This document shows positions 47,139 through 57,467 of a DNA stretch of 64,000 bases, one piece after another (position 1 is the stretch's first letter; each line of letters starts with the position of its first letter). Source of the DNA: Histoplasma ohiense (taxonomy: Eukaryota > Ascomycota > Eurotiomycetes > Onygenales > Ajellomycetaceae); the NCBI GenBank assembly GCA_017607445.1, contig JAEVHH010000002.1:806001-870000 (forward strand), written 5' to 3'. The position numbers and the translations under genes are program-made. The notes beneath the pieces are model-generated. The model did not search any database. It saw only the letters and a list, made by a program, of their open reading frames with translations, and was not told the origin of the DNA.

Positions 47139-48095
47139 TCAACCTTTTGCTATTTCCGGCGGCTTCTCTGGCGGTGGCGATTGCGTCTCAATAGCATGAA
47201 GTGCGTGAGACTTGTTGTTGGGGCTAAGAACTTTTCGATACGTTTCCTCCTCTTCCTCTTTCAACCCATAACCATATGGATCCCGCCTTATCAGGAAGCT
47301 CTGAAGCCCAGAATCCAACGAGTCCACCTGAGCAATAGTCTGCTGCCTCCTGGAGTGCAGAAACTTGGCACATTTCTCATGAGATTCTCTCGCGCGATCT
47401 GCAACATGGCTCGAATAATTTCCGATTGAAACCGCCTGGCCTACACCACCAAAAAGCATCAACAGAATGAGGAATGATGCAAATGTGCCATGCGATACCG
47501 TGGAGGCTTGGCTTTGGTTCCGGTCATGTCTTCGATGCCACCGTTCCCAATCTTCCCACGTAGCGTTTCTATATATTGAGTCATCCCCGCCCATGCCTCT
47601 TTCATATCGCACGTCCATTCTCCGGGGAGCCTTTTGAGCGAAGAGCTCAGAACGATGGTGCCAACCATGTCCATTCCGATCATATGCTTCCCGCTTGGCA
47701 GGGTCAGAAAGAATCTCGTGTGCCGCAACTATAAGTCTGTAGCGATGTAGCCTGATGGCCTCAGGCACATTCTTGAATAACGGATGATCTTTGTTCTGCA
47801 GATCGGGGTGGTAGAGTTTGACAAGATCATAATATCGTCTCTTGGAATAACATTCGGCTTTGGACAGTTTGAATATGTCGTAAGGGGAAAAAGTGGGCGT
47901 CGTAGGCCACGATAAGTCCGGTTCAGACTCCAACGGATATGAGTTACTGGTATGAGCAAATCTTCTGCCGCATCGTGAAATGGAAGGTTGCTTTCGACGG
48001 GCGGAGGATGTAGACGTCGATTGTAGGACGAATGGCAATTCACCAAACAATTGCAAGCCACCACAGCAGCAGGACAGGGTGGACTGTTTCAACAT
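47139..48095 (-). CDS. Mitochondrial-type J-domain (DnaJ) protein with one TM segment
   Basis: Intronless, 318 aa. The first 50 residues are rich in Ser, Arg and Gln and lack acids (SSARRKQPSISRCGRRFAHTS), as in a mitochondrial presequence. A J domain spans about 70-143 (SPYDIFKLSKA, LVKLYHPDLQ with the HPD tripeptide at 96-98, HEILSDPAKREAYDR). HPD is intact, so it should stimulate an Hsp70 ATPase. After WEDWERWHRR a transmembrane helix occurs at about 205-224 (FASFLILLMLFGGVGQAVSI), and the hydrophilic C-terminus ends in a Pro/Glu-rich tail. There is no Gly/Phe region or zinc finger, so it is a class III J protein, probably an inner-membrane co-chaperone (inference). The stretch 48096-48506 separates its start from the GNAT remnant. 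Confidence 0.85.
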   Translation of the reverse strand: MLKQSTLSCCCGGLQLFGELPFVLQSTSTSSARRKQPSISRCGRRFAHTSNSYPLESEPDLSWPTTPTFSPYDIFKLSKAECYSKRRYYDLVKLYHPDLQNKDHPLFKNVPEAIRLHRYRLIVAAHEILSDPAKREAYDRNGHGWHHRSELFAQKAPRRMDVRYERGMGGDDSIYRNATWEDWERWHRRHDRNQSQASTVSHGTFASFLILLMLFGGVGQAVSIGNYSSHVADRARESHEKCAKFLHSRRQQTIAQVDSLDSGLQSFLIRRDPYGYGLKEEEEETYRKVLSPNNKSHALHAIETQSPPPEKPPEIAKG

Positions 48096-48506
48096 AATAA
48101 GATGTTAATTACGCACTCTCCATATAAGTAGCCAGCATACCCTCATTGAATCATTTGTTCGAATAGGCGCACGAAAGTAAACCAGCATTTATCTGTCGTG
48201 GTGGATACCGCTGCCCGCATTTTGTTTCCAAATCAAGGCTAAGACGTCGGGCCGAGCTTATCTCAGCAGGCTCAGCCTCTCTTTGACTATCAAGAGAATA
48301 ACCCCGCCGACCACCATCTGTCTTCTGTCACCCCATCCTCCATCACCATGGGTCGGTTCCAAGATTGTGAGCCAAATGCAACAGTGCCGCTTCAGCAGAA
48401 GCTTCAACCTCGTCATCTCCAACCCTTCGAACGGTCAGATTTCTCACACTCGCCACGGTTACTCCCGTAGACAAGCTTCGCAGGACGCAAACATGGTAAT
48501 GTCAAA
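48096..48506. promoter_or_regulatory. Region between divergent J-domain gene and GNAT remnant
   Basis: A 411-base interval that should hold the J-domain gene's promoter and 5' UTR. An ATG at 48348 (MGRFQD...) opens a frame of unclear meaning. It may once have held the promoter of the GNAT gene as well. Confidence 0.4.
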
Positions 48507-48962
48507 ATGGAAAATCAATTGTATGGGATATTTTCTGGTGACGTAGTCACCGATGCTATGTTATATTCAGCTGCCAGACTATTCAGTGAGAACTACGGAA
48601 CCTGGGGAGAGCATTCACGGAACCCAGGTACGCCAGAATGATCTTCTTCAATTGTCATATCTAATACATTCCAAGGGAAAACTGTTAAGCTTGCTGCACG
48701 CCGTCTGCGAGAGAAATACCTTCCCCATCCCGCTACTGAGAGCTACTATGCTACGGTGACTGTTGATGGGGATCTTGCCGGAAATGCGTTCTACCGCCAT
48801 TGGAAATAATAAAATGGCCAGGGTGTTTGTTGGGTTAGGTTACTCAATTGGTGGCAGACTGGACCATTTTTCCATCTCTTCAATGCATCCTCGGGTGATG
48901 GAGTGAGACGCGCAAAGGCAATGAGTGCCCGGACATGGCCAAGTCGATCCACTATGTCCGGT
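48507..48962 (+). pseudogene. Broken GNAT-family N-acetyltransferase
   Basis: An ATG at 48507 opens a frame with the start of a fungal GNAT family (IFSGDVVTDAMLYSAARLF, then FSENYGTWGEH). A 48-nt intron (48628-48675, GTACGC...CTAATAC...CAAG) joins in phase 1 to GKTVKLAARRLREKYLP and YYATVTVDGDLAGNAFYRHW. Two adjacent TAA codons (48807-48812) then interrupt the frame. It continues as NGQGVCWV and, after a 2-base shift at 48837-48838, as VTQLVADW. In intact relatives these form one motif (W..G..VCWVTQLVV) at the acetyl-CoA-binding core. Beyond that only faint similarity remains (SSMHP near 48875, IHYVR near 48945), and the acetyl-CoA loop is not recognisable. I read this as a decayed acetyltransferase. 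The remaining open frame would encode 84 aa and is unlikely to be active. Confidence 0.72.
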
Positions 48963-49640
48963 TCCCTGATGTTGTCTCATATCATTATCAGCTCTCTAGT
49001 CAAAAGGCTAGCATCCTGATGCCATCCCTGCCTGATCCTAACATCCGCTAGGGAAAGAAGTAAGCGCCGAAATCCTTTCCAATATTGACCGGATGATAGT
49101 CTTAATCTTTTAATTTTCAATTCTACCATTGTATCTGTCTGAGAGAGACAAAAGTTCTGCTTCCCCATCTGTAGATCAACTCACAATAAGGGATCAGTAA
49201 GAGTGGATTGAACAAGAAGTCATTTAGATTCACACAGCCCTGGAGTTGAAAGATAAGTGTCAAAGCATATCTTTGACTCTTTGAAATGTTCTTCTCCTTG
49301 CATGATGCAGGTGTCCACTTTTCAACTTGTCTATGTGATTCATCAAAATTGAAGTTGCATATGTGGTTCATTGCCTGTTAAAGATATAGAGCTGCTAAAT
49401 CTTTGGATGAAGCAGAGCAAGTGATCCAGTATTCAGACTAGATAGGAACAGTAGAACAGTTTTTGAATACCTTGCCGATGTTGATTGGTCTATATCTAAG
49501 GCAGTAGTTCAAATTGGGTTAGTCCACCTGAACAGAATGGCTGAGATAAGTCGGGCCGAGCGAATCTCCGTCCTTCGCTGCCAAATTGCATCATTCCCTG
49601 GTTTGATATCCACAACCCCCGGTTTTCGTCGCGCAATTCG
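48963..49640. other. Intergenic region
   Basis: About 680 bases with no coding signal. It should contain the promoter of the FHA gene at 49641. Confidence 0.6.
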
Positions 49641-50651
49641 ATGAAAACAATGCCTAGACGCGGAGATGATGGGCGGAACGGGCGGCAGCGTTTAGCTTCT
49701 CCGCATTCCATTGATTACACGCATTCTCAAGAAGCTGAAAATAAAGATGGTGGAAGCCATAGAAGAAGATTTAACGACGATCGACCACGTATGAAGGACT
49801 ACAGGCGACACTCCAGAAGCCCGGCCAAGTCATCCCACGGAGAACATAGATCCTACCGTCGGAGAAGCCGCTCTAGAGACTATGATGACACGTCGAGAAC
49901 ACGAAACGACCGTTCTAGGAGCAGTCCACACGAACGACGATACAGGGATAAGGTGGACCACGAAGACCATCGTGACAGGTCGTCCAGGAGACGGCGAAGT
50001 TTGTCAAATTCAAAGACAAGACCACACCATCCTCAGATGTTTCGTAGTCCATCTCCCAGATTCACCAAACGCTCAAAAAACTCACTCCCATCCCAGAAAG
50101 ATGCATTCTCCAAAACCTCCGGAGACTCAATGCCAGAAAACTCTCCTCCGCTTCCAGAAAAGGAGAAGCCGAATTTTTCCAATACCGGCCGCTTGGCTGC
50201 TGAGACCAACATGGTGAAATCTGGTGACGGTTTGACCACCGTTATCCTTAAATATCATGAGCCCCCTGAAGCTCGGAAACCGCCCGCAAAGGACCCCTGG
50301 CGCCTCTACGTATTTAAGGGGGAGGACCTACTTGAGACGATACAGTTGAGTGAGCGGAGCTGTTGGCTCATTGGGCGGGAAAGATTAGTCGTCGACTTGC
50401 CGGTTGATCATCCAAGTTGCTCCAAACAACACGCTGCACTACAATTCCGCTTTGTCGAGAAGCGGAACGAGTACGGCGATAGGGACGGTCGGGTGCGGCC
50501 GTATCTAATTGACTTGGAGAGCGCGAATGGATCAACTGTGAATGGAGAGCCCGCTCCCAAGGGACGTTTTATGGAACTCATGGATAAGGATGTTTTGAAA
50601 TTTGGGTTTAGCACGAGAGAATATGTTCTCATGCTGCCGCCATCTGGATGA
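49641..50651 (+). CDS. pml1: FHA-domain splicing protein, Pml1/SNIP1 type (RES complex)
   Basis: Intronless, 336 aa (an ATG three codons later, at 49650, is equally plausible). The N-terminal ~150 residues are rich in Arg/Ser/Asp/His, with many RS and SRS dipeptides (RRSRSRDYDDTSRTRNDR), typical of SNIP1. A Pro/Ser linker leads to KYHEPPEARKPPAKDPWRLYVFKG (about 205-229), the segment just ahead of the forkhead-associated domain (about 225-332). FHA landmarks are present: SCWLIGRERLVVDLPVDHPSCSKQHAALQFR (Gly-Arg, Ser and His of the phosphothreonine site) and LESANGSTVNGEP (Asn-Gly turn). In yeast Pml1 joins Bud13 and Snu17 in the RES complex, which promotes splicing and nuclear retention of pre-mRNA; human SNIP1 is the counterpart. 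Confidence 0.9.
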   Translation: MKTMPRRGDDGRNGRQRLASPHSIDYTHSQEAENKDGGSHRRRFNDDRPRMKDYRRHSRSPAKSSHGEHRSYRRRSRSRDYDDTSRTRNDRSRSSPHERRYRDKVDHEDHRDRSSRRRRSLSNSKTRPHHPQMFRSPSPRFTKRSKNSLPSQKDAFSKTSGDSMPENSPPLPEKEKPNFSNTGRLAAETNMVKSGDGLTTVILKYHEPPEARKPPAKDPWRLYVFKGEDLLETIQLSERSCWLIGRERLVVDLPVDHPSCSKQHAALQFRFVEKRNEYGDRDGRVRPYLIDLESANGSTVNGEPAPKGRFMELMDKDVLKFGFSTREYVLMLPPSG

Positions 50652-50957
50652 TGAGTACTTCCCGCTTTGAGCCGCATGGACCTCTGTGCAGAAAAGGAAA
50701 TTCTCAATCGACTTAGGTCATTAAATGTTATTCCAATACAAAAAAGTATACAAATATGTCCAGGAAGAGCCCATCTCCACAACAAAACAATGAACTGTGA
50801 TACAAATGGCGTCAAAATAGCATTTGCCACTCCTACATTTCATTCCAATGACGAATAGCCCTAAGTCATGAACTAGCATATTAAAACATGTCTGTGTTTT
50901 TACCTTCCTGTTTTTTCCTTTCCGGACAATATTGGTCTCTAACGTGCAAGCATTAAA
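50652..50957. other. Short intergenic region between convergent genes
   Basis: 306 bases between the stop codons of the FHA gene (+) and the LEA-like gene (-). No gene; both 3' UTRs must share it. Confidence 0.65.
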
Positions 50958-51522
50958 TCATGCTTTGCCAGTCGCTTCCTCCGATTCTTCATTAGCTTTC
51001 TGCTTAAGATATTCCGCCCTAGCCTTCGCTTCATCCTTAAGTTCTGAAGCCTTGCCCCCCGCCCTGTCCCTAAATTGAGACGCCTCGCCCTCAACCTTTC
51101 TCGATTTACTACCAATAGTATCTCTGATTTTGTGGGTTGCCTTCTCTATTCTCGTACCAACTTTGTCAGCCCCATGCCCTTGCGTGCGAAAAAAGAAAAA
51201 GGAACCAACTCGCCAAAAAGCAACACGATTTTCTATTGGAACTCTTCTCATCAACAGCAGCAGCAGCAGCAGCACAAGAGAAGGCTGGAAACTAAAATAT
51301 CAGCTGGGATCATTACTACATACCCCCCGACTCAATTCCTTTCACGGCAGCGTCTGACACGAGTCGGTCTGCCTTTTTCAGTGTTTCCATGGTTGCTTGG
51401 ATGGGTCCCTTCTCTGCCTGACGAGCGGTGGTGGAGAAGCATGTTGGTCTAACAACTGCAACGCTGGTGGCTGGCCTTAGGGCCGCCCTCGTGACGGGAG
51501 TGACGCGGACAAGGAAAGGCAT
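50958..51522 (-). CDS. Mitochondrial LEA-like hydrophilic helical protein
   Basis: Exons 51522-51324 and 51178-50958, joined in phase 1 across a 145-nt intron (GTATGT...CAAG), give 139 aa. The start at 51522 (MPFLVRVTPVTRAALRPATS) gives a clean mitochondrial presequence: basic, no acids, with a likely cleavage region near CFSTTARQ (about 29-36). An ATG three codons upstream (51531) is possible. The mature part is a charged amphipathic helix full of Lys, Glu, Ala and Gln (THKIRDTIGSKSRKVEGEAS, AGGKASELKDEAKARAEYLK). These resemble the repeats of group 3 LEA and ATP-synthase-associated stress proteins that protect membranes during desiccation or heat. I infer a matrix stress-protection role. 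The intron contains a CAG-type trinucleotide run (51254-51273) and a purine-rich stretch. Confidence 0.8.
51254..51273. repeat. CAG trinucleotide run inside an intron
   Basis: Six consecutive CAG units on the + strand, within the intron of the LEA-like gene (transcribed from the - strand, where it reads CTG). Confidence 0.85.
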
Positions 51523-52411
51523 CTTGATCATATGAAGATACTGATGTTGCTTTCAGGGCTCCAATGCTGCAGAAGGACGACAGTATGGTCAGCGAACCTA
51601 AGTCTCTTGATTCCGCATCAATAGAAAGCCGCGGGGTACGGACAGGGATATTATATGAATTACCTCCTTCCGACGGAGAGTAACTTGGAAAACCTAGATC
51701 TGGTGGAATAATGTTTTCCAAATCAATGTCGTGCAAAATAATATGGTATCGAGGTATCGTCGACGAAAAATACAAAAAAATTGAACCGAATTTTGATCTG
51801 ATGGGAATGGAACTTTATATATTCCTGACATGTATATCGGTGACAATGAGGCGAGGAGAAAAGAAGCCATTCCCCAGTTTATATACGTTGTTTCTCGTCA
51901 TTCCGTGGAGAGCTTTACCTGGAAAGCTTCATTGTGACGTCACCCCTGTCATGCATGATGGAGATATGGTCATGTGACATTATTGCATTTCAGGTCCTTA
52001 ATCTGGTTGAGAATACTCTTCTAACAATATTCAGGTCACACATATATAATATGCTATAGAAAATAAAATTGCAAGGGGAAATTTTTTGACAAAAATGAAA
52101 TATTGTTCTACGCCTTCAAGCCCAGATCGACTACCATCATTCTCTGCCATGTATATATATTATTATATCTAAAACTCGAATATATAAACCGGACACCGAA
52201 AAGAATACAGCCGTGCATTTGCCCTTCAAATTCCTTGTTTCCATTATTATTCCCGGGGCGGACACCAATTACCTGTCAACAATCCACCCATTCTTTGCAT
52301 CAACTCCGTCCGCCCTGCTTTTCCTCCATTACTACGGGCGACAAAGCATATATAACACCATCAAATGCATAATGAATTCCATACATCTGGAAGTTGAGTT
52401 GCATCGCTCCA

Positions 52412-52454
<43 letters not shown>

Positions 52455-52603
52455 GCTTACCTAGAGTCCAATTTTCGCCGTACACACAACAAATAAACCC
52501 CATGAGCAAGGCAGATAATGATAAATGTTCAGCAGATTAGACGAAAGAAACTTGTCGACGTGAACCAGAGACAGTCACCAATTAATTAGCAGTAACTAAA
52601 AGA
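51523..52603. other. Intergenic region with a 32-A tract
   Basis: About 1.1 kb between two genes transcribed from the - strand. It holds the promoter of the LEA-like gene at its low end and the 3' UTR of the NLR at its high end. A near-pure poly-A run lies at 52419-52450. No gene seen. Confidence 0.6.
52419..52450. repeat. Poly-A tract of about 32 bases
   Basis: Uninterrupted A on the + strand downstream of the NLR gene (poly-T on the coding strand). No retroelement sequence or target-site duplication could be seen next to it. Confidence 0.85.
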
Positions 52604-55600
52604 TCATTGACGGCGGAGGTAGCCATCCATATCTGGTCGAGCAGGTGAACTCCCGCTTCTAAATCGACGACGAACCGGGAAATTACCAATGTTTTCTAGT
52701 GGGCCGCCGATCAAAGATTGCAATTTGCTATCGTCACTTGCACTAGGCATCAGATTCTGATCAGGGTAGGGAGGACTGGTTGAACGTTTCAAGGCTGTAC
52801 CGACGCCTTGGCCTGCATAGGTCGGATTTTCATACACCCCTGATCGCATCCGTGCATCCGCAATGTTTATGGGTTCATGTTCCCCGAACCTGATATGCTG
52901 CGTTGAAGGGCGACGGCTGAATTCTACAAAGCTTCGTGTCACACCATCTCCAGAGTCTACCATCATACCTGGGCCTGAAGATGCACGGGACATTGCAGTA
53001 GCCTCGAATGAATTCGGGCTGCTTGGACTAGACACGATGGCAGTTCCACTGCCGCGCCCGTATATCATTTGGGGAGAACGGGTATCAAGTCTGGAAACGT
53101 CAGGCTGAGCAAAGTTAACAAGGGGAGAAGAACGCCTTTTCCCCAGGCCAGGTGAAAATTTAGGGGGTATTCTTGTTGGCTCGGTATGAAGGGACTGGCT
53201 CGATTGAGCAGACCCATTTCGAGACATGGGCTGAGATGAATAGCCAGTTGGAATTGGTTGCCCCATAGAATTGCCATAAGGCCCAGCATTCGGATATGAT
53301 GCAACTCCAAGACCTTGAGTGGCTGGGGGTGGGACAACGACGCTTGAGTATCGCGGCCTGGTTATTGCTATATCAGCTTCGTATGGCAAGGGTCGACTGG
53401 CGGGTGCTGTCAGTAAGTGTTGTGGAGTAGCGTCTTGAAGCCCTAGAATGTTTCCACTCGATCCTTCTGATGAGTGCGACGGGTGACGGGAATGAAAGCG
53501 TGATGGGGGAGTTGCAACACGTTCAACTTCCGGGCGTTTCCATGACGATCCCGTACCAAACTCACTGTGGTATGAGTTGGTCAATTGGTCGGATGATGAC
53601 CTGGGAGACCAGCCATGATGAGACGGTGCGCTTCTAGGATGTACTGCAACTGGGTTTTCGACATGCTGATTATCTGATCCCCAACCTATGGGTGGAGAAA
53701 ATCGGATAGGGGATGAAGAGGCACTTGGGCGTTTTCCTGCAACAACATTTGCATAAGTTGGAGCATTCTCTTTCTGGGTTGCTTTAAAATTCATATCCCT
53801 TACTCCCTCACCACGAGATGTGGCACTCGCGGCATTCGCCTGATGCATGGCAGCAAGAGATGCTTCAGCGTGCGATCTAGCCGGAGATTCCTGTTTTCTA
53901 TTGTTGATTTTCAGTCGACTCGATGACCCCTGGCCGTGGACTCCAGAAACGGACACAACAGGGTGAACGGGTCTGTAACTTCCCAAATTTCTTTGGCCAC
54001 GCATTCTCCTGATTCCTAAACGATACGTCACTGACCCCAAGAAGCTTTGGCTTTTCGGCTTCGTTGGCTTCGCAACGACCTTCCAATCACCTTCCTCTTG
54101 TCCAACAGTTGGAGATGTTGGTACCTCAGTGGTCTGGGATGGAACCGGCGACATGGCAGGAGCAGTCCGGCTACCCTCTAAATCGGACTCATATCCCTGA
54201 TCCTCCACAACAGGTAGTGGTAAATTCTGCGAAATAGTAGATGGAAAGTGCTGTGTTGATTGACGAGAAGAGATATATTCAATTGGCGAATGGGTCTTTT
54301 CATGGTCCACATCCATTTCCCAGGTAAACCGGGAAGATCCACTGTTTGGCGTATCTGGCATGGAGGATGTGCTACTAGTTCGGTCGAAAATAGATTTCTG
54401 CTGTTTAATTAATTGCTGCGACGCAACTGGCGACCGGTGTTTAATTTCTTCCGAGATACCATTTTTCACTTGAGAAAGTGCGTGGTTTAATGGCACCAAA
54501 TCGGGGGGTAGGTCTGGGTTACCCTTATGGGGTCGAAGTTGTTTGTAGAAGCCTAGAAGAACGCTCGCATGCGTTTCATATTGCCCGAAGTCCTTAACGA
54601 GGCCAGGAGCCTGTTGAGTTCTTATTCTGGCAGTGGCATTGGCATACGACGTCAAGAAAAGCCTTGTCGATACAATAAGCCACCAAGCGAACGCCCCAAC
54701 TCCGAGTCGCGAGAGTTCATCACGGAAAAATGTCTGTACCACGGTGTGTATTTTGACAACGTCGATGGAACTATTTCCCCTGATTGATGATGTGTTTTGG
54801 CTACCACTCGTTTGGGAACTGTCTAGTTCTGAAGCAGGTTGGCTATCAGACAATTCCGTGCTCCGTCGAATAATGGGACTCTGTTCATTCAAAAAATAAG
54901 GGTCGAGCGCTCGCTCGAGCAAACCATATCGAATTAGTATGGCAAAGGTGTTATCTATGTGTCTTCCAGAACTTCCATCCTCCTCGGGGGCGCGAATTTC
55001 GACACCGCATTCGAAGAGAGCTTTCCGGCCCAAATGGATCATGCCAACAGGAACGTCGTGTCCGAAAAAGGAGAGAACCGTAATCAAATTGACTGCCTCC
55101 GTGTGTTGGTTGTTTTGTAGGTCGGCCATTATTCCACGGTATGGTTCCGCGAGTCGTTTGTCTGTGGTTTGAGGTTTGATACGGAACTTTTCGATTGCTT
55201 TCCCAGTTGCACTGAGGCGATGTCCCATAGCATGAATGGCTAGTGGTAAGCACTCAAAATGTTCCACCAACTCTGTTGCTTTCCGCACCTGTTCTGCAGT
55301 CGGCTGTTTGATGTTGAGGTCCTTGAAAAGGAGTTTCCTGGCATCTTCAACAGACAGGGGTCTAACTTTCAGACCAAAAGGCTCGAACAATCTTCTCTTC
55401 TTCCTGAGTGTGCGATCGACAGAAGTATATATAATACTCGAATTTGTATTATATGGAATGAAGGCCTTGAACCCGTTGATTTCGTCATCGTCATCACAAG
55501 ATACGCCATCGAAGACCACAAGCCAATTTTGCTTCGAGCTGAACCACTTCAATACTTTGCTAATATACTTGTCCCTGTCACGCCAGTCAGGGTCCGGGGT

Positions 55601-57467
55601 CTCGTTCTGCAGTGTTGAGGATACCCTCTCGGCAATGTCCCAAAAACATTGGCAGCATGATTCCCGGGATCTTGCATCAATCCAAAAGATACCACCGGTG
55701 TACGTAGTGCGCTGTTTGAAAACGTACTGGCGGGCAAGGTGTGTCTTTCCTGATCCCGACGCACCATATATAAGGACGGAAACGATATCTTCCGCTCTCT
55801 TTTTCATCCTGAAGAGTCGATTGTGGAGTTCTTCGAGCTCCTTTTCCATGCCAACGAATACTGAGTTTGGGTGAAAACCTGGGGGGGCAACAAGGAGAGG
55901 TTCCCCAGTCTCCTGTGGTGGGGGCAGTTCGGCGCTAGACATCAATTGCGATCTTGTGATGGGTATCAACTCTGAATTCTGTCCTGTATGCAACGATGAT
56001 ATTGAGTTTCCTTTATGAACGACTGTCAGCGGAATTCCCCTACCAAGACATACCGAATAAGGCAAGTAAAGATTGCGCGGGTTTGAGGGAACATCTGCTT
56101 TCCGAGGCAAAAGAGACTCTAAAGACAAATGAACCAGTCCGCCTCTTTGAATATTGGCGAACCAGCTCAACAATGGAAAGGGGGTTATTTATATCAAATG
56201 GCCTACCAAGTGAATCTAGCCTATCCATACTCCGTCGCATGACATCATCCATGTACACTAACTCAATTAGAAATTTGAATTTGAGGGCTTTCCAAAGGTT
56301 GGTTTCATGTGTGGGAATGATGAAGGAATAACTTACGAAGACGTTCAGCTTCCTCCCTCATATTATTTCTCCGAGCTCGGTGTTCTTGTGCCCATCTATT
56401 GGCGATTTCACCTGGTGCCTCTCTGGTATAGCGAAGGATAGCTTCTGCCACAGCTTCATAGCCTGGAGACTTTTCGCTTTCGAACCGACACATGGAACTG
56501 TGATCTGCCTCGATTCCCATGCGCTCCACCCCCTCGATTACTGGCGCAGCAGAAGATTCCTCCACAATGAACTTTCGAGTGCCTTTCAAGTCCATTGGTT
56601 TCGACTCATGAAAAAAATATATGCGGTACCTCCCCATTATCTCCGCGAACTGGCGGTTAACGTTTTGCAAAATCTCATTGTCAGGCCTCAGGGTCTTCAG
56701 CAGAGTCGGCGTCGTATCGAAAAGTTTTCTTGGCACGAGACTGAATATAGTCTGTATCGCAGTTCCCAGGTTCGCCAGATCAGACCCGTTGTGGGGGGTT
56801 CCCATGAACAGTATGGCATAGGTAGAGACGTATGTTGATCGAATGTGTTGGGTTCTCGGGTGTCTGAGATGTTCACAGTATAGAAGAGTTTTCTTTACTA
56901 CGATACCACCGAGAGAGTGGCATACGAAGATAATTGGCCGCTCGACCGCATCTTGCAGCTATGGGGCCTTTGTATTAGCGACTTGCAAACTACAAGGATA
57001 AAATGCAGACCCATTTTGTGTCTCAGTTCACACAGACTCACATTTCTATTTGCAATGAGCTGACCAGCCAGATGTTCGGCATGGTTGTGTAGTCTTTCCT
57101 TCGACGTGCCCCTTGCGAAAGAAGTGACATTCGCATCGTAACCGTAAGTCAAAATCCGTACATTTTGACCTTTCAAGGTATGAGGAAGAAGGTTGCCAGG
57201 CCAGAAAACTTCGGGCTTCTTGGTTGCCCATGTGTTGTAGGAAGTACCGTTAAGGCCGTGGACAAATACTATGCTGTAGTGATATCAAGGATATATAGTC
57301 AGTGACACTATAAACTTGCAAATATTGGGCACGGCGTAGGGCAGGCTCGGGAAGGAAAATAAAGTGCAAACTTACTCGACCTGTGGTACCAGCGGTTCGG
57401 CACAGCGGTAAACTTCCGTCAACCCAAACTCTTTTACGTTGAGACGTTTGGCGGTGTTAGATCCCAT
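52604..57467 (-). CDS. NLR-type protein: alpha/beta-hydrolase (LipA/SesB-like) effector plus NB-ARC switch
   Basis: Five exons, 57467-57376, 57273-57042, 56958-56337, 56257-56207 and 56118-52604, all in frame, give 1503 aa. Residues about 20-300 form an alpha/beta-hydrolase: VFVHGLNG (34-40, oxyanion region), VCHSLGG with the nucleophile Ser at 123, and FMGTPHNGS (159-167). Next come a linker and NPNSVFVG-type entry, then an NB-ARC domain with Walker A GASGSGKT (451-458), Walker B WLVVFDGV (531-538), SSIIYTSVDR, and the GLPL-like CLPLAI (about 622-627). The winged-helix end carries IHTVVQ (789-794), where NLRs have MHD. The last ~600 residues are a Ser/Pro-rich disordered tail with no TPR, ankyrin or WD repeats seen. 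In fungi such proteins are NOD-like receptors, and hydrolase-headed ones (SesB type) are linked to non-self recognition. This one resembles the conserved 'LipA and NB-ARC' annotation of Eurotiomycetes. Exons 4 and 5 boundaries are the least certain. Confidence 0.85.

Noticed and set aside
52419..52450. Poly-A tract as the tail of a LINE or processed pseudogene
   Set aside because: No retroelement or cDNA-like sequence precedes it and no target-site duplication is visible; treated as simple repeat.
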